Shown here piece by piece: positions 22,683-30,395 of a stretch of DNA of 31,803 bases. The stretch spans positions 1-31,803 of the forward strand of contig NZ_CAMHRZ010000002.1 of assembly GCF_946187255.1 (NCBI RefSeq). The letters run 5' to 3'. Under the pieces are notes generated by a model. The model saw only the letters and a program-made list of their open reading frames with translations. It had not been told where the DNA came from and ran no database searches. Position numbers and translations under genes: made by a program. Each line of letters starts with the position of its first letter. Positions within the stretch are counted from its first letter, which is position 1. This stretch comes from an uncultured Ruminococcus sp. (GTDB lineage Bacteria; Bacillota; Clostridia; Oscillospirales; Ruminococcaceae).

Positions 22683-22711
22683 TTGACAAATGAGAAAAAT
22701 AGTGGTATACT
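22683..22711 (+). promoter_or_regulatory. Promoter of the ABC exporter operon
   Basis: TTGACA (22683-22688) and TATACT (22706-22711) at 17-bp spacing, about 65 bp upstream of the ATPase start. Confidence 0.85.
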
Positions 22712-22777
22712 TGTGGTAAAAGTTATACAAATCATACTTTTCTTATTCTTGATATAACAAGGAACGGAGGAAACAAT

Positions 22778-23506
22778 ATGGGAAAAAACAAGGCGATACT
22801 GGAGATCAAGGGGTATACCAAGATCTACGGAGAGGGGAAAAAGGCGGCGGACAATGTGACGCTGACGGTCGAGAGCGGGGATATCTACGGGTTCATCGGG
22901 CACAACGGTGCGGGCAAATCCACTACGATACGCGCGGTGGTGGGCGTGCTGGATTTTGATGAGGGTGAGATATTCATAGACGGTCATTCGGTAAAGGATG
23001 AGTCCTTTGAATGCAAGAAGCTGACGGCGTATATCCCCGATAACCCCGACCTTTACGAGAACCTGACGGGTATACAGTATCTTGATTTCATCGCGGACGT
23101 TTTCGGCATCAGTGCCGAAGAAAGACAGAAAAGCATAAAAGAATATGCGGACAAATTCGAGATAACCGATTCGCTGGGTGACCTGATAAGCTCCTATTCT
23201 CACGGCATGAAGCAGAAGCTGGCAATAATCTCGGCGCTGATACATTCTCCGCGCCTGCTGGTGCTGGATGAGCCCTTCGTTGGACTTGACCCGAAGGCGG
23301 CGTTCACGCTCAAACAGATAATGCACGATATCTGCGAAAAGGGCACGGCGATATTCTTCTCCACCCATGTGCTGGATGTGGCTGAAAAGCTGTGCAATAA
23401 GATCGCCATAATCAAGCAGGGCAAGATAATCGCATCGGGCACCCTGGAGGAACTGACCCACGGCGAGACACTGGAGGAAGTATTCCTGGAGGTAGTCGAT
23501 GGGTAG
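22778..23506 (+). CDS. ABC transporter ATP-binding protein (exporter type)
   Basis: A 242-residue cytosolic ATPase of the ABC-2/drug-exporter class (CcmA-like). Walker A GHNGAGKST is at 41-49, the Q-loop position is changed to YIPDNPDLYENLT, the signature is SHGMKQKLAI near 142, Walker B is LLVLDEPFVGLD, and the switch His is in STHVLD. GGAGG precedes the ATG at about 8 nt. The gene overlaps the permease by 8 bp. Exported substrate is unknown; relatives serve antibiotics, peptides or lipids. Confidence 0.93.
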   Translation: MGKNKAILEIKGYTKIYGEGKKAADNVTLTVESGDIYGFIGHNGAGKSTTIRAVVGVLDFDEGEIFIDGHSVKDESFECKKLTAYIPDNPDLYENLTGIQYLDFIADVFGISAEERQKSIKEYADKFEITDSLGDLISSYSHGMKQKLAIISALIHSPRLLVLDEPFVGLDPKAAFTLKQIMHDICEKGTAIFFSTHVLDVAEKLCNKIAIIKQGKIIASGTLEELTHGETLEEVFLEVVDG

Positions 23507-25100
23507 AAATATCATCCTGCTGAAAACACTGCTGCGCTCCACAAGCAGGTTCAACAGCTATAAATACTGCAAGGACAAGAAAAAGCGGGGCAAGATAGTG
23601 GGCGCATGGGTAGGTGCGGGGATACTGTACCTGATGCTGATGAGCTACTGTATAGCCACCTGTGTGGGTTACGGGCATTTCGGGCTGACGGCGGGCATAC
23701 CTGCCATGTGTGCGATGGTGATATCACTGCTTTCCTTCGTGTTCACGCTGTTCAAGACCAACGGGTACCTGTTCGGCTTCAAGGAATACGATATGCTGAT
23801 GGCACTGCCTTTTGAGCCGAAAAGTATTGCCGCCTGCAAGTTCCTGTATATGTATATCAACAGTCTGCCCTGGTACCTCAGCGTGTCGGTATCCACGCTG
23901 GTCGGGTATGCATACTACGCAAAGCCATCCTTTGCGGTGTACCCCCTGTGGGTGATACTCTCGCTGATACAGCCGATAATACCCATGCTGGGCGCGGCGT
24001 TTCTCGGCTTCCTGACGGCTAAGCTGGGTTCGGGGTTCAAAAACAAGACCATCGCACAAACAGTGCTGACCATGATATTCATCGGGCTGTGCTTCGGTTC
24101 AAGGTTCTTTATCGAGGATATGCTCAAAAACAACAAGACCGAAGAGGTGCTCAGCAATATCTCCGATATCACCGACAAGACAGGCAGTGTATACCTCCCC
24201 GTGAAGTGGTTCGGCGGTGCGGTGACGGAGCTGAACGTGCTGTATATGTTCCTGCTGATCGCAGTGACGGCGGTATTGTTCACTGTGGTGTTCACCATAG
24301 TTGGCAGGAGCTACAGGCAGATAAATTCTGCGCTGGGTTCCCATGCGGCGGCAGGAAAGTTCGTGATGAAAGAGCAGAAGCAGAAAAGCCTTATCAGCAC
24401 CATCGCTTTCAAGGAATTCAAGCGCATGACAGGCTCGGTGACATATATGACCAACGCACTGATAGGTGAGATCATGTGCTTCGGCATGGGCATCGCGGTG
24501 CTGTTCGTGGATATTGAAAAGGTGATAAAGGCTGTCACCAAAGGTGCGCCCCTCACGTCTGAGATGATGGTGCCCGCCATACCTTTCATCGTCTACTTCT
24601 TCGTGGGAATGGTAGCTACAACGTGCTTTACCCCCTCGCTGGAGGGAAAGAACTACTGGATAGTTCAGAGCCTGCCCATCAGGAAAAAGACGCTCTATCA
24701 GGGCAAGATGCTTTACAATATGTTCCTCACCGTGCCCTTTGCACTGTTCGCTGATGTGACCATATCCATCTCCGCAAAGGCGGGAGTGGTAAATACCCTG
24801 CTTTCAGCAGTGCTGGTGGTATGCCTGTGCGCATTTTCCACCGCATGGGGCTGTGTGTGCGGCATAAAGCATATCAAGCTGGACTGGGAGAATGAGGTGG
24901 AAGTCATCAAGCAGGGCACGGGAGTTGTGGTGTACCTGCTGCCGAATATGTTTGTGACTATGGGACTTATCGTGCTGGTGGTATATCTCGGCACCCTGAT
25001 ATCCTCCGCCATAGTTACAGCGGGGATGATACTCGCGTCAGCGATACTTGCGGCACTGTGCTACGCAAGAGCCATGTCCCTTGCGGCTAAACAAGACTGA
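23499..25100 (+). CDS. ABC transporter membrane subunit (large ABC-2-like exporter permease)
   Basis: 533 residues, rich in hydrophobic helices (roughly 10-12 segments, for example ILYLMLMSYCIATCVGYG, AVTAVLFTVVFTIVG and FVTMGLIVLVVYLGTLI). A soluble stretch near 290-320 carries KEQKQKSLISTIAFKEFKRM, a cytoplasmic coupling region typical of two-halved exporter permeases. It starts inside the end of the ATPase gene, so translation is coupled, and together they make a complete exporter. No substrate-binding protein or regulator is nearby. It is about twice the size of a simple ABC-2 permease, suggesting two fused halves. Confidence 0.88.
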   Translation: MGRNIILLKTLLRSTSRFNSYKYCKDKKKRGKIVGAWVGAGILYLMLMSYCIATCVGYGHFGLTAGIPAMCAMVISLLSFVFTLFKTNGYLFGFKEYDMLMALPFEPKSIAACKFLYMYINSLPWYLSVSVSTLVGYAYYAKPSFAVYPLWVILSLIQPIIPMLGAAFLGFLTAKLGSGFKNKTIAQTVLTMIFIGLCFGSRFFIEDMLKNNKTEEVLSNISDITDKTGSVYLPVKWFGGAVTELNVLYMFLLIAVTAVLFTVVFTIVGRSYRQINSALGSHAAAGKFVMKEQKQKSLISTIAFKEFKRMTGSVTYMTNALIGEIMCFGMGIAVLFVDIEKVIKAVTKGAPLTSEMMVPAIPFIVYFFVGMVATTCFTPSLEGKNYWIVQSLPIRKKTLYQGKMLYNMFLTVPFALFADVTISISAKAGVVNTLLSAVLVVCLCAFSTAWGCVCGIKHIKLDWENEVEVIKQGTGVVVYLLPNMFVTMGLIVLVVYLGTLISSAIVTAGMILASAILAALCYARAMSLAAKQD

Positions 25101-25130
25101 TGAATAATTATATCGTCTGTTGAAAATAAG

Positions 25131-25172
25131 CTGTCCCCATGCCCGTTTTGTGCGGGCGGGGGACGGTTTTTG
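25131..25172 (+). terminator. Terminator of the ABC exporter operon
   Basis: GTCCCC.TGCCCG pairs with CGGGC.GGGGGAC around a short TTTTGTG loop, then a TTTTT tail. Confidence 0.88.
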
Positions 25173-25180
25173 CTTTGCGG

Positions 25181-25217
25181 GATAAGAAAGAACGGCTCAC
25201 GCATAAAGCATGAGCCG
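25181..25217 (-). terminator. Terminator of the minus-strand PAS-GGDEF-EAL gene
   Basis: On the minus strand CGGCTCATGC and GCGTGAGCCG pair around TTTAT, then TTCTTTCTT. It lies 65 bp past the stop at 25284. Confidence 0.7.
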
Positions 25218-25283
25218 CACTTCAGTAGGAATGAATTATGAATGTATTATGAGGTCTGTCATTATCAATTGTTTGCAGATGTG

Positions 25284-26990
25284 TCAGCTGCTTGCAGATG
25301 TATTGTTGTTGAAATACATTTTAAGAAACTGCTCCATAATTATGGGGCGGGAGAAGTAAAAGCCCTGTAAACTGTAAATGCAGTACTGCTGAACAAAATC
25401 TATCATCTCGCGGGTCTCCATGCCCTCCAGGCAGACGCGCACGTTCAGTTCGTCCGCACAGGCGGCGATGGCTTTTATTATCACCTGGTTGGCAGAATTT
25501 GTCATTATGTCCTTGGTGAAGCCGCGGTCGAATTTCAGCGTTTCCACCGAAAGATCGCACAGCAGATTGAGGGATGAAAAGCCCGTGCCGAAATCGTCAA
25601 TGGCTATCTTTATTCCCAGCCCTCTGAGGAACGCTATCTCAGCCTGCAAGTACTCCTTTTCCAGCTGGCGGCAGCTCTCGGTAAGCTCCATGCAGAGGTT
25701 TCCGGCAGGGAAGCCTGTCTCCTTGAGTATCACCTTTACCGACTCGCGGAAAAGCGGATGGGAAAGCTGTGTGTATGCCACATTCACATTCAGTGTGAAA
25801 TCGGGGCGCTTTTCCACCATTATCATGCTCTCGTTCATCGCCCGTCTGAGTATCCAGCAGCCCAGCTCGAAAAAGCAGGGATCGTTCTCCAGAAGCGGTA
25901 TGAATTCCCCGGGCATCACCGTGCCGAAATCGCTGTTCTTCCACCTCAGCAGTGCCTCCGCACCGATCAGCTCCTCCTTGTCAGAGGACATCAGCGGCTG
26001 ATAGCAGAGGAAAAAGCCCTCGTAATCGTTCAGCATCGATTTCCTCAGCGCACTCATGAGCTCCAGCCTGTGGCGGGTGGAGTCCTTCATATTGTTCTCA
26101 AACACATAAAGCTCGCCGTGATGCTCGTGCTTTGACTTCTCCAGCGCATAACGCGCACTGCCCTGTACCGAGAACTCGTCGTAGTCTCCGTCCAGCAGCA
26201 CCGCCCCCGCAGATACACTGATGGGTATGCGTATATTCTCGATGAATACACTGTACTTCATCTCGTACTGTATCTTGCGGTAGAGCTCGTAGATGTATCC
26301 CACCGCAGTATCAGTTATACAGCAGGCGAACCTTACGCCGTCCATGCGGTAGACCTTGCTGCGCCCGCCCAGCACGGTATTCAGCACCTTGCCCACCTGT
26401 TTGAGCACCCTGTCACCGAAATTGTGACCGTACATATCGTTTATCTCGGAGAAGCAGTTTATGCCGATGAGCAGCTCCACTGCCGTTTTCCCCGAAGTTT
26501 TCAGCAGGCGAATATCCTGCAAAAATTCGTATACATTGTAAAGCCCCGACGCCGCATCGACTCTCTCGGCAATGCCGTGATTTTCAAGCGTACCTATGAG
26601 TATGTCCGGCTCGCCGCAGCTGCCCCGCATCATCATCGCCTTGCAGGTGCATATTATGTATTCGCCGTTACAGTTAAGTACCCTGTAATCGGCCTCCGAC
26701 TGGGTCTTCTCACCCGAAATGAGCTCGCGCAGGGATCTTCTGTATCGCTCATGATCCTCAGGGTGGAGATGTGCATACCAGACAGCACTCATAGCCTTTG
26801 TGTATTCCCCCGGAAGCCCGAAGTATTCCACCGCGTTCCTCGACCAGCGTGTTATGTCGTTTTCAAGGTCTGTGATAAATATATAGCTCCTTCCCGATGT
26901 CTCGGAAAAACCGTCAAACAGGCGATGGTTCAGCAAATAACCTGTATTCTGCATCTCGTCCGCCTCCCGATTTGTGTGAATATCATTCAT
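25284..26990 (-). CDS. PAS-GGDEF-EAL protein, probable cyclic-di-GMP phosphodiesterase
   Basis: A 568-residue cytosolic signalling protein. It has a PAS-type sensor fold (about 30-135), a GGDEF domain (about 145-295) and an EAL domain (about 310-560). The GGDEF signature is replaced by RMDGVRF, so diguanylate cyclase activity is unlikely and the domain may only bind GTP or act as a scaffold. The EAL domain keeps its catalytic set: EALLRW, the Asn of LNVNVAY, ELTES, DDFGTGFSS, the Lys of LKFDRGF, and the Glu of LEGMET, then QGFYFSRP. It should hydrolyse c-di-GMP to pGpG. No membrane segment is seen. GGGGG lies about 6 nt before the ATG. The gene stands alone, with a 700-bp AT-rich upstream gap. 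Confidence 0.92.
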   Translation of the reverse strand: MNDIHTNREADEMQNTGYLLNHRLFDGFSETSGRSYIFITDLENDITRWSRNAVEYFGLPGEYTKAMSAVWYAHLHPEDHERYRRSLRELISGEKTQSEADYRVLNCNGEYIICTCKAMMMRGSCGEPDILIGTLENHGIAERVDAASGLYNVYEFLQDIRLLKTSGKTAVELLIGINCFSEINDMYGHNFGDRVLKQVGKVLNTVLGGRSKVYRMDGVRFACCITDTAVGYIYELYRKIQYEMKYSVFIENIRIPISVSAGAVLLDGDYDEFSVQGSARYALEKSKHEHHGELYVFENNMKDSTRHRLELMSALRKSMLNDYEGFFLCYQPLMSSDKEELIGAEALLRWKNSDFGTVMPGEFIPLLENDPCFFELGCWILRRAMNESMIMVEKRPDFTLNVNVAYTQLSHPLFRESVKVILKETGFPAGNLCMELTESCRQLEKEYLQAEIAFLRGLGIKIAIDDFGTGFSSLNLLCDLSVETLKFDRGFTKDIMTNSANQVIIKAIAACADELNVRVCLEGMETREMIDFVQQYCIYSLQGFYFSRPIIMEQFLKMYFNNNTSASS

Positions 26991-27330
26991 GGTTACCCCC
27001 TACTTTACAATATCATAACATAGATTTGAATAATATACAACAGTTTAAAGCGTATTTCGACGAATCAGACAATAAAATTAGCAGATTGCACAATTATGCA
27101 TTCGAGAGGATGACCGATTGCATTTTTGAAAAGTTCACACATGGTAAGATCTCTCTCCGGAAAATTTACTGTTTGCTGCGAATATTGTGTATGCGGTTTT
27201 GGGGTATTCAAAAATGTTCACATAAAGTAATATGTAAATGGAAGAATTTGCCTGTTCGGCGCATCGGTGAAGGTCATCGTGAACCTGTACTATATTAAAT
27301 AGATGTGAGATAAAAGAAGTGAGGAGAGAT
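26991..27330. other. AT-rich intergenic region
   Basis: It lies between the divergent PAS-GGDEF-EAL gene and rplM. I see no convincing gene and no clear consensus promoter for the minus-strand gene, though AT-rich stretches at 27000-27080 could hold it. Confidence 0.5.
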
Positions 27331-27333
27331 ATC

Positions 27334-27393
27334 ATGACAGATTTTCTTACGGCAGCGTCGGCGGTGTATTATGCAAAGGATAAAAAGGAATAG
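27334..27393 (+). CDS. Possible 19-residue small protein
   Basis: ATG at 27334 preceded by GAGGAGAG at 7 nt; the peptide is MTDFLTAASAVYYAKDKKE. The ribosome site is as good as those of neighbouring real genes. The amphipathic/hydrophobic stretch with a basic end resembles small membrane-associated peptides. No homology can be judged, and it could be chance. Confidence 0.3.
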   Translation: MTDFLTAASAVYYAKDKKE

Positions 27394-27586
27394 TCATAAG
27401 TGTCAAAGCGGGCAGGTCGGCGGGGGAGCTTATGTGTGCAAAAAGCCCGAAATATTCGGAAAAAACCCTCCCTGAAACTCATGAACGAAAAATGAAACGG
27501 CATTCAAGAAATCGAGAAAAACAAAGAGATTTAAAGAGAATACGAGAGAATAAGGGATATAAATTAAAAATTCGGCACAATGCCTA

Positions 27587-27615
27587 TTGACACTTTGCCG
27601 AAGATAGTGTATAAT
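27587..27615 (+). promoter_or_regulatory. rplM-rpsI promoter
   Basis: Perfect TTGACA (27587-27592) and TATAAT (27610-27615) at 17 bp, as expected for ribosomal protein genes. Confidence 0.92.
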
Positions 27616-27624
27616 AGCTTATGT

Positions 27625-27704
27625 TGCGAAATCCCGCGGGCGTCTTGCGTGCGCTGCCGGGAAGAAAGAGCGGTAATCTTACCGCACACGATCATTTAAG
27701 GAGG
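27625..27704 (+). promoter_or_regulatory. rplM 5' leader RNA, possible L13 autoregulatory leader
   Basis: A leader of about 90 nt with two hairpins. TCCCG/CGGGA (27632-27636 with 27658-27662) encloses a GC-rich region, and GCGGTAA/TTACCGC (27670-27676 with 27679-27685) has a two-base gap. The ribosome site AAGGAGG (27698-27704) follows. Firmicutes are known to carry an L13-responsive leader at this place; this one has the right position and size, but I cannot confirm the consensus. Confidence 0.5.
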
Positions 27705-27711
27705 ATACGAT

Positions 27712-28140
27712 ATGTCTACTTATATGCCCAAGGCTGCGGACATCACCCGCAAGTGGTATATCATCGACGCTGAGGGTCAGTCCCTCGGTAGAGTTGCCGC
27801 TAAGGCAGCTACAATTCTTCGTGGTAAGCATAAGCCTACTTATGCACCTCACGCTGACTGCGGCGACCACGTTATCATCATCAACAGCGACAAGGCTGTT
27901 CTCACAGGCAAGAAGCTCACTCAGAAGAAGTTCTACCACCACACCGGCTGGATCGGCGGTATGAAGGAGATCGGCTATGACAAGCTGATGTCCGAGCAGT
28001 CCGACAGAGCTATGACTATTGCTGTTGAGGGTATGCTGCCCAACAACACTCTTGGCAGAGCTGCTGCAAAGAGACTGAGAGTATACAAGGGTGCTGAGCA
28101 TAACAATGCTGCACAGAAGCCCGAAAAGTACGAGCTGTAA
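27712..28140 (+). CDS. rplM: 50S ribosomal protein L13
   Basis: 142 residues, the standard bacterial L13 length, an early assembly protein binding 23S rRNA. Characteristic segments are WYIIDAEGQSLGRVA, LRGKHKPTYAPH, GDHVIIINSDK, KKFYHHTGWIGG and VEGMLPNNTLGR. The codon bias is strong, unlike the neighbouring accessory genes. AAGGAGG lies 7 nt before the ATG. rpsI follows after 16 bp, the conserved pairing. Confidence 0.98.
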   Translation: MSTYMPKAADITRKWYIIDAEGQSLGRVAAKAATILRGKHKPTYAPHADCGDHVIIINSDKAVLTGKKLTQKKFYHHTGWIGGMKEIGYDKLMSEQSDRAMTIAVEGMLPNNTLGRAAAKRLRVYKGAEHNNAAQKPEKYEL

Positions 28141-28156
28141 GAAAGGAGCAATCAGA

Positions 28157-28558
28157 ATGTACGAATCCAAGCAGCCATATTTCTATGGCACAGGCAGAAG
28201 AAAGCACTCTGTTGCCCGCGTTCGTGTTTACGAGGGCACAGGCAAGGTTACTATCAACGGCAGAGATATCGACGATTATTTCGGTCTTGAGACCCTCAAG
28301 CTGATCGTTCGTCAGCCTTTTGCTGTTACCGATACTGTTGATAAGTACGATATCGTCTGCACAGTTGCAGGCGGCGGCGTTACCGGTCAGGCAGGCGCTA
28401 TCAGACACGGTCTTTCCAGAGCTCTCCTCCAGGCTAGCGATGAGTTCAGACCTCTCCTCAAGAAGGAAGGCTTCCTCACTCGTGACCCCAGAATGAAGGA
28501 AAGAAAGAAGTACGGTCTGAAGGCTGCAAGACGTGCGCCTCAGTTCAGCAAGAGATAA
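28157..28558 (+). CDS. rpsI: 30S ribosomal protein S9
   Basis: 133 residues. It has FYGTGRRKHSVARVR near the start, the VAGGGVTGQAGAIRHG segment and the conserved basic tail ending PQFSKR, whose last residues reach the P-site tRNA. The ATG at 28157 follows AAAGGAG at 9 nt; the frame opens upstream, but that would overlap rplM and break the family start MYESKQ. It is co-transcribed with rplM. Confidence 0.98.
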   Translation: MYESKQPYFYGTGRRKHSVARVRVYEGTGKVTINGRDIDDYFGLETLKLIVRQPFAVTDTVDKYDIVCTVAGGGVTGQAGAIRHGLSRALLQASDEFRPLLKKEGFLTRDPRMKERKKYGLKAARRAPQFSKR

Positions 28559-28650
28559 TCAGACTTATCTCAACCCGCCGTATTTTCGGCACTTTTCAGA
28601 CCTTACAAATTCGTTGTGGTCTTTGTCTGGTCTTTATCGAAAAGATTTTC

Positions 28651-28685
28651 AAATCCGTCTCGTTTATCGGGACGGATTTTTTGTT
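28651..28685 (+). terminator. rplM-rpsI terminator
   Basis: AAATCCGTC (28651-28659) pairs perfectly with GACGGATTT (28671-28679), and the T run continues. The 28559-28650 stretch before it holds two TGGTCTTT copies. The mobile element's integrase stop lies 21 bp beyond, so the element boundary must be near here. Confidence 0.88.
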
Positions 28686-28705
28686 GTGCATAGCTAAAAT
28701 GGCTC

Positions 28706-29842
28706 TCATGAGAGTTTCAGCGTTATAAGGTCTGCCACCTTTGACTTAGTGGATTTCAGTACATCAGCATAAATGTCAGCCGTGATATTGATGTCCCGAT
28801 GACCGAGATGCTCGGAAACGACTTTAAGATCAACTCCGCTGTTCAATAAAAGAGTAGCATTGCAATGGCGGAGCTTATGCAGGGTAAGGTCTTCAAACTC
28901 CGTTCCCTTTGTAAAGCGTTTCAGAGAGTGATAGACAGACTGTCTGTCACGATAGTTGCCTAAGGCTGATGTAAAAACCATTTCAGGATGAGCAAACTTC
29001 TTTCCGAGAGCTGCCGACATCTTGTCGATATAGGCTTTCTGCTCCCTGAAAATAGAAGCAAGGACTTCGCTCATACCGATCACTCTGCGACTGCTCTCTG
29101 TTTTAGGTGAGCCGAGCTTGTGTTTACCGCCGATGTCGGTGAGGTTGTGATTGATCGTTATAGTCATTTCCTCGAAGTCAATATCCTCCCACATCAGCCC
29201 AAGACACTCGCCCGAACGCATTCCTGTATAGAGAAGTACCTTAATGATACGCTTAAAGTCCTCGTCCCACGGCTTGGTGTCCAACAGCTCCATTAGTCGC
29301 TTGATCTCGCTCTCATCAAGGGACATTTTCTTCTTTTCGTCCCTTTTCTTCGGGAGAATAACATTGTGACAAGGCGATTCACGGATAAAACCCTGTTCTA
29401 CGCCCCTGCGGAAGATGCTCTGTATCACCACATATACCTTCTTTACAGTCTGAGGATTAAGGGTAAGAGACTTCATGATCCTTGTCAGCTTCGGAGTGGT
29501 GATTTCTTTCAGCTTCATATTGCCGATAACAGGCTTTATATGGTTGTTATACTGTCCTTTGTAGGTGTAGGCGGTACTCGGCTTCAGCTCAATGGGCGCA
29601 TAGTTCTCAAAATACCAGTCAGCAAGCTCAGAGAAACGCATATTCTCATTCAGTTCCGTGTAGTCCTTGCACTTGTTCTCAAAGTCATAGGCGAACTGCT
29701 GTGCGAGTTTCTCCGCTTTCTTGGGTGTAACACCCTGCGGAGGCTTGAAGGTAGTTGATTTAATAATCTGCTTGTGTTCTGTATCATATCCGAGGGATAC
29801 CTTGATTCTGAAAGTATCTCCCCGCTTTGTAATAGTAGCCAT
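28706..29842 (-). CDS. Tyrosine recombinase (integrase) of a mobilizable element
   Basis: A 378-residue phage/Tn916-type integrase. The N-terminal arm-binding part is about 1-60, the SAM-like core-binding domain about 65-150 (FSELADWYFENY), and the catalytic domain about 175-378. Catalytic residues are visible: Arg in YTGMRSGE (about 208), His322 and Arg325 in LHKLRHC, His348 in LGHRD and the nucleophile Tyr358 in ADIYADV. Length is normal. On the minus strand AAAGGA lies about 9 nt before the ATG. Its 3' end faces rpsI, the usual place of an integrase next to its attachment site. The excisionase-like gene lies upstream on the same strand, behind a separate promoter region. Confidence 0.95.
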   Translation of the reverse strand: MATITKRGDTFRIKVSLGYDTEHKQIIKSTTFKPPQGVTPKKAEKLAQQFAYDFENKCKDYTELNENMRFSELADWYFENYAPIELKPSTAYTYKGQYNNHIKPVIGNMKLKEITTPKLTRIMKSLTLNPQTVKKVYVVIQSIFRRGVEQGFIRESPCHNVILPKKRDEKKKMSLDESEIKRLMELLDTKPWDEDFKRIIKVLLYTGMRSGECLGLMWEDIDFEEMTITINHNLTDIGGKHKLGSPKTESSRRVIGMSEVLASIFREQKAYIDKMSAALGKKFAHPEMVFTSALGNYRDRQSVYHSLKRFTKGTEFEDLTLHKLRHCNATLLLNSGVDLKVVSEHLGHRDINITADIYADVLKSTKSKVADLITLKLS

Positions 29843-29865
29843 AAGTTGATGTCCTTTCTATCAAC

Positions 29866-29966
29866 ATAGATTTTATGGCATACTCCTGTTACTCTAATCA
29901 TAGCGCGCATTTGCCCCTATGTCAAGAGGATTCTATATCTTTTTTCGGGAGTATGCCGAAATCTAT
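29866..29966. repeat. Inverted repeat flanking the integrase promoter
   Basis: ATAGATTTTATGGCATACTCC (29866-29886) and GGAGTATGCCGAAATCTAT (29948-29966) are inverted copies differing by two extra bases in the left arm. They bracket the integrase promoter at 29897-29925, so they may be looped operators or sites for the excisionase-like protein. Confidence 0.7.
29897..29925 (-). promoter_or_regulatory. Integrase promoter
   Basis: On the minus strand TTGACA (29920-29925) and TATGAT (29897-29902) have a 17-bp spacer. The integrase start is about 55 bp downstream. Confidence 0.8.
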
Positions 29967-30046
29967 GCTTATGTTCTATGGTGTTTGTGGATTTTCTGTC
30001 TGTTGCCTGTCAAACAGCGTAGAATCACCGGTCTCAGCATACAGAC

Positions 30047-30340
30047 TTACTTGTCCGCTGTCTGTCCGTTGAAGTAGGCAAGCAGATCAGCCTTGTTGAT
30101 GAGCATCTTCCCCTTAACGCCGTCTCCGGCTCTCAGATACGGGAGCTTGCCCTGGGCAATCAGCTTGCGGACAGTATGCTCGGACAGCCCTTTGACCGCT
30201 TCGGTACACTCACGGACTGTGAGCATCTCCACGGCATCGGACTTGATCTCAGACACCTGTTCGGAATCATTGGCTTCGATAAGTTCGCTCAGGATATTTA
30301 CGAGCTGAGCGATAAGCTCGTTCTTTCTGTTTGTTGTCAT
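30047..30340 (-). CDS. Excisionase-like small HTH DNA-binding protein
   Basis: A 97-residue protein with a MerR-type winged helix of the excisionase (HTH_17) family in its C-terminal half: LTVRECTEAVKGLSEHTVRK, then LIAQGKLPYLRAG and LINKADLLAYF. The N-terminal half is a helical, acidic segment. The start at 30340 is preferred since GGAGG lies 11 nt upstream; an ATG 18 nt earlier overlaps that ribosome site. Its place between relaxase and integrase on the same strand fits an excision or transfer regulator. Confidence 0.85.
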   Translation of the reverse strand: MTTNRKNELIAQLVNILSELIEANDSEQVSEIKSDAVEMLTVRECTEAVKGLSEHTVRKLIAQGKLPYLRAGDGVKGKMLINKADLLAYFNGQTADK

Positions 30341-30395
30341 AGTTGTAAAAACCTCCATAGCAGGTACTTCCCCTGCTTTCTATCTTGTTTATATG

